A DNA stretch of 64,000 nucleotides from Streptomyces naganishii JCM 4654 (GTDB lineage Bacteria > Actinomycetota > Actinomycetes > Streptomycetales > Streptomycetaceae): contig NZ_BMVF01000025.1 of assembly GCF_014650575.1 (NCBI RefSeq), positions 1-64,000 of the forward strand, written 5' to 3'. The notes beneath the pieces were generated by a model, which saw nothing but the letters and a program-made list of their open reading frames with translations, made no database searches and had not been told where the DNA came from. This document shows, in pieces, positions 1 through 9,088 of the stretch. Position 1 is the first letter of the stretch, and the number at the start of each line of letters is the position of its first letter. The translations under genes and the position numbers were made by a program.

Positions 1-2
1 CA

Positions 3-155
3 TCGATGAAGCCGCTGCACAAGCACCACTTCATCTACCGGCGCGACGGCGGCTCGGACGGGCGGACGAACCTTCGCCTCGTACACGCCGACTGCCATCG
101 CCAGCACCATGCCGGCGACCACAGAAGGGCCAAGCAAGATGACCGACCCGCGTGA
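3..155 (+). CDS. Group II intron-encoded protein, C-terminal HNH endonuclease end (partial)
   Basis: An open frame enters from the window edge and ends at TGA 153-155. It reads LHKHHFIYRRDGGSDG followed by NLRLVHADCHRQHH. This is the His-His, Gly-Gly-Ser-Asp and Asn-Leu-x-Leu-x-H-x-x-C-H-x-x-H pattern of the HNH nuclease domain at the end of bacterial group II intron reverse transcriptase/maturases. That domain nicks the second DNA strand during retrohoming. Only about 50 residues are visible, so reverse transcriptase and maturase domains, if present, lie upstream. The reading frame overlaps the first bases of the next gene (start 139), so the intron protein ends directly on the LuxE/LuxC operon. 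Whether the intron is intact cannot be judged here. Confidence 0.7.
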   Translation, partial: SMKPLHKHHFIYRRDGGSDGRTNLRLVHADCHRQHHAGDHRRAKQDDRPA

Positions 156-1383
156 CTCCAGGGGCCCGCTTGAGCCGGATGCGGTGAACAGCCGCACGTC
201 CGGTTCTGAGGGGGCCGGGGGGCGGCAACGCCCTCCGGCTACCCGACTGAGCGTGGTCCTCGCGCCCGCCGCGATCCAAGACGTCGCGGAACTGCGGCAG
301 TTGTACTTCGACGTGTACGGGCACGGCTACCCGGTACCGCTCGGCAGCGATCCGGCCGTCATGCGCAGACTGGTCTGCGACGGCACGGCCCACTGGCTGA
401 CCGCCCGCACGCCCCACGGCGACCTGGTCGGCTCCGCCGTCGTGCAGACCGACCCGGGCAACCGTGTCGGCAAGCTCGTTGGGCTGGCAGTCCACCCCGC
501 ACACCGCGGCGAAGGACTCGCCTCCCGGCTGACCGGCGCCGTGTGCGCGGAGGCGTTCAGCACCGGTCGCCTCGACTCGGTGTACGCCACCGTGCGCGTC
601 GTCACCGAGGGACCGCAGAACGTCGTCGTACGCAACGGCTTCCGCCCGCTCGGCCTGATGCCCAACGCGGTCGAGGTCGAGGGCTGCGAGAGCCTGGCGC
701 TGTTCGCCCGCTACGCGGACGGCGTGCTGGAGCACCGGGCCCCCGTCGACCACGTACCGGAACGCCTGACGGCACTGCTGTCCGCCGCGGCCTCCGGCAT
801 CGGCGTCGACTACAGCGGGGCCGGACAGGTCCCCGCCCGCCCCACGGCGCGGGCCGCCACCGGAGCGGAGCCGATCGAACTGATCGCGGCCCCCGCCTTC
901 GTCCGCCGCCGCTTCCTGGAACGGTTCCCCGGCCCGGACGACCGCTTCTTCCCCCTCCACACACCCAACGCGCTGCTCGTCGCGGCCGACGGCGGCTTCG
1001 AGGCGTACGCCGATCTCGATCCGGTCGCGGGCGGTTGCGCCCTGGTCGCCGTCCACCCGCGTCCGGTGTCCGTGGCCGGAGCGCTCGAGGCGCTGATGAC
1101 CGCGGTCACCCGGGCCGGTGCCGACTACGCCGAGACCCTGCTGCCGCTGGCCGACACCGAGGCCCTGGACGTCTTCCTGGCATCGGGGTTCGTGCCGAGC
1201 GCGGTGTACCCGGCGATGCGCCGCATCGGCGACCGCTTCCACGACTACGTGGTGCTGTCCCGCACCAGCCGTCAGATCGATTTCCGCACCACAGCCGTCA
1301 GCCCGCTGCTCCAGCCGTACCTGAGGGCCTACCTGACCGCCTGGACCGCCACCTACCTGCCCCTTCACGAGGTTTCCCGATGA
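139..1383 (+). CDS. Tandem GNAT-family acyltransferase, first gene of the LuxE/LuxC operon
   Basis: About 414 residues. The N-terminal half carries a GNAT fold with the acyl-CoA pyrophosphate-binding motif A, HPAHRGEGLASRL, near residues 119-131. The C-terminal half (about 230-400) ends with a second GNAT-like beta pattern (ALDVFLASGFVPSAVYPAMR) that lacks a clear motif A, so it may be a degenerate second domain. I chose ATG 139 because AGAAGGG lies about 10 bases upstream; an in-frame ATG at 109 would add ten residues. The stop overlaps the next start (ATGA at 1380-1383), so the gene is translationally coupled to the LuxE-like gene. The acceptor is unknown. From context it may transfer an acyl group to or from the product or carrier handled by the two downstream enzymes. 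GNAT call is secure, role is inference. Confidence 0.8.
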   Translation: MTDPRDSRGPLEPDAVNSRTSGSEGAGGRQRPPATRLSVVLAPAAIQDVAELRQLYFDVYGHGYPVPLGSDPAVMRRLVCDGTAHWLTARTPHGDLVGSAVVQTDPGNRVGKLVGLAVHPAHRGEGLASRLTGAVCAEAFSTGRLDSVYATVRVVTEGPQNVVVRNGFRPLGLMPNAVEVEGCESLALFARYADGVLEHRAPVDHVPERLTALLSAAASGIGVDYSGAGQVPARPTARAATGAEPIELIAAPAFVRRRFLERFPGPDDRFFPLHTPNALLVAADGGFEAYADLDPVAGGCALVAVHPRPVSVAGALEALMTAVTRAGADYAETLLPLADTEALDVFLASGFVPSAVYPAMRRIGDRFHDYVVLSRTSRQIDFRTTAVSPLLQPYLRAYLTAWTATYLPLHEVSR

Positions 1384-2546
1384 ACCCCCATCTCGCTCCT
1401 GTCGAGGTCCCCGACCCGGGGGCGCTCGGCCACGTGCAACGGCTGTGCGACCTCGCGGCGCCGTACACGACCGGCGCCGACGTCGACGCGTTGTTCGCCG
1501 ACGCGATGGCCGAGGCCAACGCCTGGCACGCGCGGCGCTCACCGTTCTTCGCCTCGCTCCTGGGCGATCCCCCGGAGGAGGCCGCGCCCACGGTCGGCGA
1601 GCGGGTGCGTGCCCCGCTGGTGCCCGCCGCGTTCTTCAAGCGCCACGAGGTGCTCTCTGTCCCCCGTGACGATGTCTTCCTGCACCTGACGTCCTCGGGC
1701 ACCACCGGCCAGAAGTCGCAGATGTTCTTCGACGAGTGGAGCATCCGCGCGGCGCAGCGCATGGTGGCCCGCGTCTTCGACCACTACGGCTGGATCACGC
1801 CCGATCAGCCGGTCAACTACCTGCTCTACAGCTACGAGCCGGCACCTTCCCTGAAGCTCGGCACGTCGTTCACCGACAACTACCTGTGCGACTTCGCCCC
1901 GGCCCGGCACACCACGCACGCGCTGCGGCACACCGGCGCCGGCCACGAGTTCGACGTGCACGGCTGCATCACGGCGCTGCACCGCTACGCCGAGGAGGAC
2001 GTACCGGTGCGCATCCTCGGCTTCCCCGCCTTCCTGCACTTCACGCTGGAGCGGATGACCGCCATGGGTGTGCCGCCGCTGCGGCTGCCGAAGGGGTCGC
2101 TGGTGGTGCTGGGCGGCGGCTGGAAGGGCCACGCCGACCGGCAGATCGGGAAGGAAGAGTTCTACGCGGAGGTCACGGAACTCCTCGGAGTCCCCGGCGA
2201 ACGCATCCGCGACACCTTCGGCTCCGTCGAACACTGCGTGCCCTACGTGGAGTGCGCCGAACACCGTCTCCATGTGCCGGTGTGGTCGCGCGCCGCCGTC
2301 CGCGACACGGCCGCCCTGCGGCCGCTGCCGTACGGCGAGCGCGGCTTCCTGCACCTGGTGAGCCCGTACATCACCTCCGTACCGGCCCACAGCGTGGTGA
2401 TGGGCGACCTCGCCTCGCTGCACCCGGGCGAGGAGTGCGCCTGCCCGCTGTCCACCGACTGGTTCACCGTGCACGGCCGTGCCGGGACGAGCCGTAACCG
2501 CAGTTGTGCCGTCGCCGCCGCCGAGCTGCTGAAAGGGACGCCGTGA
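1380..2546 (+). CDS. LuxE-like acyl-protein synthetase (acyl-adenylate-forming)
   Basis: 388 residues. The protein resembles LuxE, the long-chain fatty acid:protein ligase of bacterial bioluminescence operons, and more distantly phenylacetate-CoA ligases. The adenylate-forming loop LTSSGTTGQKS lies near residues 103-113, followed by a LuxE-like core with FGSVEHCVPYVEC toward the C-terminus. LuxE enzymes make acyl-AMP from a carboxylic acid and ATP, move the acyl group to a cysteine, then hand it to LuxC for reduction. The start is ATG 1380, overlapping the upstream stop by four bases; the stop overlaps the GTG start of the LuxC-like gene (GTGA 2543-2546). No luciferase luxA/luxB genes lie in the operon. 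The substrate is unknown, and an aldehyde-forming role in metabolite or lipid modification is inference. Confidence 0.82.
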   Translation: MNPHLAPVEVPDPGALGHVQRLCDLAAPYTTGADVDALFADAMAEANAWHARRSPFFASLLGDPPEEAAPTVGERVRAPLVPAAFFKRHEVLSVPRDDVFLHLTSSGTTGQKSQMFFDEWSIRAAQRMVARVFDHYGWITPDQPVNYLLYSYEPAPSLKLGTSFTDNYLCDFAPARHTTHALRHTGAGHEFDVHGCITALHRYAEEDVPVRILGFPAFLHFTLERMTAMGVPPLRLPKGSLVVLGGGWKGHADRQIGKEEFYAEVTELLGVPGERIRDTFGSVEHCVPYVECAEHRLHVPVWSRAAVRDTAALRPLPYGERGFLHLVSPYITSVPAHSVVMGDLASLHPGEECACPLSTDWFTVHGRAGTSRNRSCAVAAAELLKGTP

Positions 2547-5062
2547 CCACCTTCGTTCCCCGCCCCGTACTCCACCTGTGGCAGGGCGACTTCGTCGACG
2601 ACGCCGAGGCCGGCCGGCGGCTCGCCGAGCTGCCCGAGCTGACGGGACGCGTCGTCGCCCGGCCGCTGCCCACCGATGTGGTGATCGGCGCGTGTGCCGC
2701 GGTCAGTGCCGAACTGGCCGACCCGGCCTCGCCGTTGCACGCACGACTCACGGCGCACCTGCCCCCCGACGAGGCAGGGACCGTCCTCGCCGAACTGGCC
2801 GCCGCGCTCAGCCGTCAGGCCCTGGAGCGAAAGCTGCGCCGGGAGTTGGGCGGTGTGCGCCCCGAGCGGCTGACGCGGCCGGACGCCCGCCTCACGACGT
2901 ACGAGGCCTGGGCCCCGGTGGGTCTGCTGGTGCACATCGCGCCGGGCAACGCCGCCACGGTCGCGCCGCTGAGCGTCGTCGAGGGACTGCTGGCGGGCAA
3001 CCTCAACGTGCTCAAGACCAGTAGCTCCGACACGCCGCTGGCCGTCGAGTTGCTGGACGCGCTCTGCGCGGCGGATCCCAGCGGGTCGATCGGCGAGCGG
3101 GTGGTGGTCCTGCGCTTCCCCTCGTCGCGCCGGGAGTGGCTGCGCGCGCTGTGCGGTCAGGCCGACGCCATCGCGGTGTGGGGCGGCGAGGACGCCGTAC
3201 GGTCGGTGCGCGACCTGGCGCCGCCCGGCTGCCGGGTCGTGGAGTGGGGGCACCGGATCTCCTTCGCCTACCTGACCCGCGAAGCGGCGGCCGACGTCGC
3301 CACCCTCGACGGCCTCGCCGCGGACGTCTGCCGGTTCGAGCAGCAGGCGTGCTCCAGTCCGCAGGTGGTCTACCTCGACACCGAGGACGCGCAGGAGGTC
3401 TTCGCCTTCGCCGCAACGTTCGCCGAGCGGCTGGCGAAGGTCTCCCAGGCCCGGCCGGCACCCCGGCCGGCACCGGCCGAACAGGCCGAGATCACGACCG
3501 TGGAGCAGCTCGCCAGGCTCGAACGGCACCTGGGCCTCACCCGGGTGATCAGCGCCCCGGACGGCACCTGGCGGGTGCTGGCCGACACCCGCCAGGTGCT
3601 GACCGCCTCCCCGCTGCACCGCAGCGTCTGGGTGAAGCCGCTCGCGCGCCACGCGGTCACCGCGACCCTGCGGCCGATGCGCAGGTATCTGCAGACGGCG
3701 GCGGTCGGCGGCGACCCGGCCGACGTGGCCGAGCTGTCACGAGCCGTGCTGGCCGCGGGCGTCACCCGGGTCACTCCGGTCGGGTCCATGCACGAGGGCT
3801 ACGAGGGCGAGCCGCACGACGGCGTGTACGCCTTGCAGCGCTACAGCCGGCGGGTGAGCGTCCGCGCTTCCGCCGCGGCGTTCCGCACGGTGCCCTGCCT
3901 GGACGACCTGGTCGCCCCGCCCGTGCTGCCCCCGCCGCCGGACGGCCCGCTGCTGGGCAAGGAGGGCGTGCAGACGGCGCTCGCCTCCCTGCCCGACGAG
4001 TACGCGCACCTGTACTTCCGCAGCGGGGGCTCCACGGGGGCGCCGGCCCTGTCGGTGTTCACCTGCGACGACTACGACAACCAGATGCGGGCCGCCGCCG
4101 ACGGTCTGCTCGCCGCCGGATTCGACCCGGCCCGCGACCGGGCGGCCAACCTGTTCTACTGCGGCGGGATGTACGGGAGCTTCATCAGCTTCTTCTCCAT
4201 CCTGGAACGGCTCAACGCCACACAGGTCCCGATGGCCGCCGGACCCGACCACGCCGGGGTCGCCGAAGCGCTGGTCAGTCATCGGGTCGACACCGTGTTC
4301 GGCATGCCTTCCTACCTGTGGCAGCTGTTCCACGCCGAGGCGGACCGGCTGCGGGCCTACGGGGGCATCCGCACCGTGTTCTACGGCGGTGAGCACTTCA
4401 CGGCGGAGCAACGCCGGGTGCTGACGGAGGAGTTCGGTGTGGAGGTGATCCGTTCGGCCGCCTACGGCAGTACCGACCTCGGCCCCCTGGGATACCAGTG
4501 CGCCGCCTCGCGGGGATCGGTCCACCATGTGCTCACCGACCTGCACACTCTGGAGATCCTCGACCCGCACTCGGACGTGCCCGTGGCGTCCGGTGAACCC
4601 GGCCGGCTGGTGTTCACCTCGCGGGCGCGTGCAGGACAGCGGCTGGAACGCTACGAGATCGGCGACCTGGGGCGTGCCGTGGAGGAGTGGTGCCCGTGCG
4701 GCAGCCACGTACCGCGTCTGGAGCTTCTCGGCCGCTACGGCGACGTGGTGCGCGTCGGCACGTACTTCTTCAACTACCGGCGCTTCGTGCGGGCCGCGCA
4801 GGAGCGGCTGGACTACCGCGGTGAGACGCAGTTGCTGGTCTGCCCCGGCGCCGGCCGCGAGCGGCTGACGGTGCGCCTCGACGAGCAGTACGCCTCCGAC
4901 GCCGCCGCCGCGCGGGAGGCCTTCGTCACCGAGGTGGCGGAGGTGGCCTCGGCCGAAGCGGAAGGACTCCTGGCCTTCTCCGTGGAAACCGTGCCGAGGG
5001 CAGCGTTCGAACGCACCGCGACCAGCGGCAAGCTGCGCACGGTGGTCGACCTGCGCGGGTAG
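2543..5062 (+). CDS. LuxC-like acyl reductase fused to a PaaK/LuxE-like adenylating domain
   Basis: 839 residues with GTG start 2543, supported by GAAAGGGA just upstream and overlap with the LuxE stop. Residues about 1-460 are a LuxC-type acyl-CoA/acyl-protein reductase of the aldehyde dehydrogenase superfamily. They include a nucleotide-binding segment (HIAPGNAATVAP, about 132-143) and the putative catalytic cysteine in FEQQACSSPQ (about C271). Residues about 480-839 form a second adenylate-forming module with the loop FRSGGSTGAP (about 493-502) and a Cys-rich segment EEWCPCGSHVPR as in phenylacetate-CoA ligases. Classical LuxC is about 480 residues and stands alone, so the fusion is unusual. 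The operon therefore has two activating modules and one reductase, consistent with ATP- and NAD(P)H-dependent reduction of an acid to an aldehyde. Confidence 0.82.
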   Translation: MTTFVPRPVLHLWQGDFVDDAEAGRRLAELPELTGRVVARPLPTDVVIGACAAVSAELADPASPLHARLTAHLPPDEAGTVLAELAAALSRQALERKLRRELGGVRPERLTRPDARLTTYEAWAPVGLLVHIAPGNAATVAPLSVVEGLLAGNLNVLKTSSSDTPLAVELLDALCAADPSGSIGERVVVLRFPSSRREWLRALCGQADAIAVWGGEDAVRSVRDLAPPGCRVVEWGHRISFAYLTREAAADVATLDGLAADVCRFEQQACSSPQVVYLDTEDAQEVFAFAATFAERLAKVSQARPAPRPAPAEQAEITTVEQLARLERHLGLTRVISAPDGTWRVLADTRQVLTASPLHRSVWVKPLARHAVTATLRPMRRYLQTAAVGGDPADVAELSRAVLAAGVTRVTPVGSMHEGYEGEPHDGVYALQRYSRRVSVRASAAAFRTVPCLDDLVAPPVLPPPPDGPLLGKEGVQTALASLPDEYAHLYFRSGGSTGAPALSVFTCDDYDNQMRAAADGLLAAGFDPARDRAANLFYCGGMYGSFISFFSILERLNATQVPMAAGPDHAGVAEALVSHRVDTVFGMPSYLWQLFHAEADRLRAYGGIRTVFYGGEHFTAEQRRVLTEEFGVEVIRSAAYGSTDLGPLGYQCAASRGSVHHVLTDLHTLEILDPHSDVPVASGEPGRLVFTSRARAGQRLERYEIGDLGRAVEEWCPCGSHVPRLELLGRYGDVVRVGTYFFNYRRFVRAAQERLDYRGETQLLVCPGAGRERLTVRLDEQYASDAAAAREAFVTEVAEVASAEAEGLLAFSVETVPRAAFERTATSGKLRTVVDLRG

Positions 5063-5124
5063 GCGCGGCGCGGCCGGTGTTCGGCGACCACCGGATGACC
5101 AACGCCTCCGTCCCTGCGGTCGGT

Positions 5125-6324
5125 TCAGTGGTCGGCCGACCCCCTGTCCGGGGCTCGCAGAGGTGCCCGGGGGCTTCGGCCGGCGATCCGGTGCAGGGTC
5201 AGCGCGGCACCGAGGAGCTGGACTCCGCGGCCGGTGTGCGGGTCGACGCCGGTCAACTCGGCGACGCGGGCCAGGCGGTTGTCGACCGTGTTCGGGTGCA
5301 CGCCGAGTGCCTGGGCCGTACGGCGCCGGTCGAAGTCGCAGGAGAGGAACGCGGCGACGGTCTCGGTCAAGCCGGGGTGACCGTCCAGCGGTTCCAGCAG
5401 GGCGCCCAGTTCGGGCGCGCTGTCCGCGGCCGTCGCCACGTGGTATTCGAGCAGCACGTCCCGCAACCGGTGCAGGCCCGGCCCGTCTGCCACCAGGGCG
5501 ATGCGGCGTGCTCGTTCGGCCGCTGCGGGCACCTCCTGAAGGGTGTCCGCGGCCGCGACGCCCACGATCGGCGCCGTCGGAGGGTGGGAGGAGAGCCGGC
5601 CGGCCACCGCGTCGACCGCGATCCGGGAGGGCAGAAGGACGTGGCCGCCGCGCTCGTCCGGCAGGCTCAGAACGCGTCCCTCGGCCAGCGGGGCGAGCCG
5701 GGCGAGCGCCCAGCGCAGCAACCGGCGCGCCGTCACCGGTGTCTGCGGCTCGGGCGCCCGCACGCGGAGCACGAGGTAGCCCGGCTCCAGTGGCAGCCCG
5801 TAGCGGGCGGCGACCTCCTCGGGCTCGTCACCGCGGATCAGTGCCCGGGCCAGCTCCCTCGGCGCAGCCTGCTGGTCGGCGAGAGCCGCCAGGTAGGCCT
5901 CGGTGACGTTCTCGACGGTGGCCTGCAGCGCCCTCAACTGCATCCGGGTCAGGGACTGCAGCGCGGCTTCCTCGCCCGGACGGGCCAACTCGCCCAGCGC
6001 GTCCAGCAGTACCTCCGCCCCGACGTGGTATCCCCGGAGCAACTGCACCAGGGGAAGGCCCTCCTCGGCGCGTTCGGCGGCGCGCTCCCGGAACGGCCAG
6101 ATGTCGACGTCCGGTTGGCCTCGGACGTGGCGGAGGAACCCGCGCAGCGCATGACGAGCCGTCGCCGCCACCTCCACGTCCCGCAGCTCCGCGGGCAGGA
6201 GGTCGAAGCCGGGCACCTCGGCGCGCTGTCGTTCCACGATGGATCTGGCCAGCTGGTTGACCCGCGGTTCGAGGCGTGCGGCCAGCCGGATCGCGCCGTC
6301 CCGCGCAGCGTCTGGTTGTGACAT
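5125..6324 (-). CDS. PucR/CdaR-type transcriptional regulator
   Basis: 399 residues. The N-terminal 170 residues are a helical sensor-like region (ends near QLRALQATVENVTEAYLAAL). A central GGDEF-related region follows, and the C-terminus has the PucR helix-turn-helix with the family signature AQALGVHPNTVDNRLARV. I chose ATG 6324 (MSQPD); upstream in-frame ATGs would add residues unlike the family, although no strong ribosome binding site marks 6324. It is convergent with the LuxC fusion gene and divergent from the alkyl-sulfatase-like gene, with 74 bases between the two starts. The likely target is the divergent gene or itself. No clear operator was identified in the spacer. Confidence 0.85.
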   Translation of the reverse strand: MSQPDAARDGAIRLAARLEPRVNQLARSIVERQRAEVPGFDLLPAELRDVEVAATARHALRGFLRHVRGQPDVDIWPFRERAAERAEEGLPLVQLLRGYHVGAEVLLDALGELARPGEEAALQSLTRMQLRALQATVENVTEAYLAALADQQAAPRELARALIRGDEPEEVAARYGLPLEPGYLVLRVRAPEPQTPVTARRLLRWALARLAPLAEGRVLSLPDERGGHVLLPSRIAVDAVAGRLSSHPPTAPIVGVAAADTLQEVPAAAERARRIALVADGPGLHRLRDVLLEYHVATAADSAPELGALLEPLDGHPGLTETVAAFLSCDFDRRRTAQALGVHPNTVDNRLARVAELTGVDPHTGRGVQLLGAALTLHRIAGRSPRAPLRAPDRGSADH

Positions 6325-6398
6325 GTCCCAACAGTAGGCAGCCATCGGTGGCCCCGCAGTCGATTGCCGCGCGCACGGGTTCACGGTGGCATGGGCCC

Positions 6399-7655
6399 AT
6401 GAACTTGTCCCTCACCGATTACGCAGACCGCGTCTGGCACGGCGCCGTCGACGACAGCGTCGTCCATGCCGGGCAGGCGGGTTCCGGCGTCATCGAGGTG
6501 GCCGACGGCGTCGGCTGGCATCCCGGCTTCGGCAATGTCGTCACCTTCCGCACGGACGACCAGGTCATCCTGTTCGACACAGGCAACCCGCTCTCCGCCG
6601 GCAGTCTCCACCAGGCCGTGCGCGCCTGGACACCACTCCCGGTGACCACCGCGATCTTCTCCCACGGCCACATCGACCACGTCTTCGGGATGGGTCCCTT
6701 CGACGCGGAGGACGCAGCACGCCCGACCGTGCTCGCCCACGAGAGAATCGGGGAGAGGTTCGACCGCTATCTGCTGACGGGCGGCTACAACACCCTCATC
6801 AATCGTCGGCAGTTCCAGGCACCGGACCTCCGTTGGCCGACCCGGTACCGCAGACCCGACCTGACCTATCGCGAAGCGCTCACCCTGACGCGAGGGGATT
6901 TCACCTTCGAGCTCTTCCACGTCGAGGGTGAGACCGACGACGCGACCGTCGCCTGGGTCCCCCGACACCGCATCCTGTGCCCTGGTGACATGTTCATCTG
7001 GGTGAGCCCCAACTGCGGCAACCCGCAGAAGGTGCAGCGCTACCCGCGCGAGTGGGCGCTCGCGCTGCGCCGCATGGCCGCCCTGGGCGCGGAGATCATG
7101 CTGCCTTCGCACGGAGCGCCGGTCTTCGGCGTCGGCCGGATCCGCCTGGCCCTGACCGAGACCGCCGAGTGGCTGGAGAGTCTGGTCGAGCAGACGCTGG
7201 ACGGACTCAACGCCGGTGCCCGGCTGGACGACCTGATCCACTCCGTGCGCCCGCCCGCCCATCTGGCCGACCGCGTCTACCTGCGCGCGAGGTACGACGA
7301 GCCGGAGTTCATCGTGCGCAACCTGTGGCGGCGTTATGCGGGGTGGTACGACGGGAATCCAGCGCACCTCAAACCGGCTCCCGAGGACCGGCTCGCCACC
7401 GCGCTGGCGGATCTGGCGGGCGGTGGGGCCGCCCTGTCGGAGGCGGCCCGGCGTTACGCCGACGCGGGCGAGTTGAGGATCGCGGGCCACCTGGCGGAGT
7501 TCGCCGTGCAGGCCGCCCCGGACGACGCAGCCGCACACGCCGCACGAGCCGACGTCAACCAGGCGCGCGCCGAGCACGAGTCCTCCCTGATGGCCCAGGG
7601 GATTTTCACCTGGGCCGCCGCGGAGTCACGAGAACGGCTGGGTGACGAGCTCTGA
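6399..7655 (+). CDS. Alkyl-sulfatase-like metallo-beta-lactamase-fold hydrolase
   Basis: 418 residues. The metal-binding motif HGHIDH is at about residues 89-94, with a later metal-ligand region EGETDDATVAW and SHGAPVFG. The segment between about 255 and 400 (YLRARYDEPEFIVRNLWRRYAGWYDGNPAH) is typical of the dimerisation domain of the SdsA1/BDS1 alkyl sulfatase group. These are Zn enzymes that cleave primary or secondary alkyl sulfate esters. The protein is shorter than classical SdsA1: it has no signal peptide and seems to lack the C-terminal SCP2-like substrate-binding domain, so it should be cytoplasmic and the substrate is uncertain. Start ATG 6399. It is divergent from the PucR regulator, which is its most likely controller. 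Confidence 0.8.
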   Translation: MNLSLTDYADRVWHGAVDDSVVHAGQAGSGVIEVADGVGWHPGFGNVVTFRTDDQVILFDTGNPLSAGSLHQAVRAWTPLPVTTAIFSHGHIDHVFGMGPFDAEDAARPTVLAHERIGERFDRYLLTGGYNTLINRRQFQAPDLRWPTRYRRPDLTYREALTLTRGDFTFELFHVEGETDDATVAWVPRHRILCPGDMFIWVSPNCGNPQKVQRYPREWALALRRMAALGAEIMLPSHGAPVFGVGRIRLALTETAEWLESLVEQTLDGLNAGARLDDLIHSVRPPAHLADRVYLRARYDEPEFIVRNLWRRYAGWYDGNPAHLKPAPEDRLATALADLAGGGAALSEAARRYADAGELRIAGHLAEFAVQAAPDDAAAHAARADVNQARAEHESSLMAQGIFTWAAAESRERLGDEL

Positions 7656-7762
7656 CCGGCAGCACAGCCGACGGCGGACCGCTCCCATCCCCTTGTCCGG
7701 TCGCGTCTCATCCCCTTGTCCGATCGCGCCGTGCACGACTTTTCCCTTCGTAAGGAGCCGCG

Positions 7763-8881
7763 ATGCCCTCCGCTCGCACGGAATCCCGTCCCTGGCGCCG
7801 CAGAGCCTTCGGTCTCGCCGCCACCGCGCTGCTCGGCCTGGCCTCGGCGTGGGTCACTGCCACACCCGGCAACGCCGCCACGGTGAAGCCGATGCCGGAC
7901 ACATCGGCCTTCGACGATGTTCCCCTGAACCAGATCTCCGTGTCCGGACTGCACAACGCCTACGACAAGAGCAAATCGAAGTCGATCACCGCGGGCCTCG
8001 ACCTCGGAGCCCATCTGCTGGAGATCGACGCCTACAGCACCTACGGCAATCCCGGCGGCTGGGTCGTCAGTCATTCCGATCCTTTGATCAACGACAACAA
8101 CTGCACCTACCACACCGGTTCGGGCGTCTTCAGGACGACCTGGGAGAACGGCAGCCTCAGAACCTGCCTCGACGATCTCAGGGCATGGAGCGACGCTCAT
8201 CCCCGTCACGACCCCGTCTACCTCAAACTGGAGCTGAAATGGGGTTTCCGCTCCAACGCGAACATGGGGCCGGCCCAACTGGACCAGCTGGTGACCGCAC
8301 ACCTCGGTGCCGGGAACCTCTTCACCCCCGCTGACATGCTCGGGACCGCCTACCCGACCCTTGACGCAGCGGCGCAGGCCGGCGCATGGCCCTCCTGGGG
8401 CCGGCTCCGCGGCAAGTTCATCGTCTTCCCGATCACCGGCACCATCGAGAACAGACTTTCCGGCTACGGACTGGACAACCTCTCCACCGAACAGGAATAC
8501 GCCCAGCACCTGGCCGACCTTTCGGCGGCCGGCCGACTCCGCACGGCCTCCATGTGGCCCGCCATGACCCACCCCGGCCCGAACGGCGACCCCCGCCTCA
8601 TCCACGCGGCCGCCCTGCGGCCCTGGTTCGTCATCTTCGACACCCAGGCTACCCACTGGCTGAACGACGGGTACCCCATGTCCTGGTACTGCCGCAGCAA
8701 CTACCTCACCGTCGAAGGCTCGGCCGAGAGTGTCGCCCCCGCACTCGACGACACCGATCCCGACCCCACCGCCGCCGCCCAGCGCGTGCAGTACCTCGCG
8801 CAGCAGGGCCACTCCAGCGCCACGACGTTCGACTGGATGACCGCTCCCGGCGCCTTCACCCTCTGGCCCCGGAACTGTTGA
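7763..8881 (+). CDS. Secreted PI-PLC-domain (Ca2+-dependent phospholipase C-like) protein
   Basis: 372 residues. The N-terminus is a signal peptide: Arg-rich start, hydrophobic AFGLAATALLGLASAWV, then cleavage near NAA-TVKP at about residue 38. The mature part has the TIM-barrel pattern of phosphatidylinositol-specific phospholipase C-like proteins: SVSGLHNAYDK with the first catalytic-type His, LLEIDAY, VSHSDP and YLKLELKWGF. It resembles the actinobacterial Ca2+-dependent PI-PLC group. Start ATG 7763 is set by TAAGGAG eight bases upstream. The gene stands alone, about 100 bases after the sulfatase-like gene. Substrate (phosphoinositide or other phosphodiester) is inferred from the family only. 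Confidence 0.82.
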   Translation: MPSARTESRPWRRRAFGLAATALLGLASAWVTATPGNAATVKPMPDTSAFDDVPLNQISVSGLHNAYDKSKSKSITAGLDLGAHLLEIDAYSTYGNPGGWVVSHSDPLINDNNCTYHTGSGVFRTTWENGSLRTCLDDLRAWSDAHPRHDPVYLKLELKWGFRSNANMGPAQLDQLVTAHLGAGNLFTPADMLGTAYPTLDAAAQAGAWPSWGRLRGKFIVFPITGTIENRLSGYGLDNLSTEQEYAQHLADLSAAGRLRTASMWPAMTHPGPNGDPRLIHAAALRPWFVIFDTQATHWLNDGYPMSWYCRSNYLTVEGSAESVAPALDDTDPDPTAAAQRVQYLAQQGHSSATTFDWMTAPGAFTLWPRNC

Positions 8882-8893
8882 CGGGGCCGGCTG

Positions 8894-9088
8894 ATGACGG
8901 GAATCTCCGACCGGCAACGGAAGGTTCGGACAGTCGACGGCGAGTGGCCCGAATGGAGTCGCCGCAACGCGCGCTCCGTGCAGACCACCATCGGATGGAT
9001 CTTCTGGGATCCCGGGGCAACGGCGCGGTACGAGGCCCGCGGTCTGCCAAGCCCGCTCGGGTACATCGCTTCACGCGGAGCGCCTCTA
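8894..9088 (+). pseudogene. N-terminal gene fragment cut by the IS5-type element
   Basis: An ORF begins at ATG 8894 and reads about 65 protein-like residues, including TTIGWIFWDPGATARYE and PLGYIASRGAPLG. It then runs into the left end of the transposable element at about 9086. The GY-x-A-x-R-x-APLG pattern resembles the N-terminus of the SCO6745-type proteins of Streptomyces, which I recall as about 250-300 residues, but I am not certain of that assignment. The continuation was not recognised on the other side of the element. It is best read as a gene truncated by insertion followed by loss of the 3' part. Confidence 0.4.
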
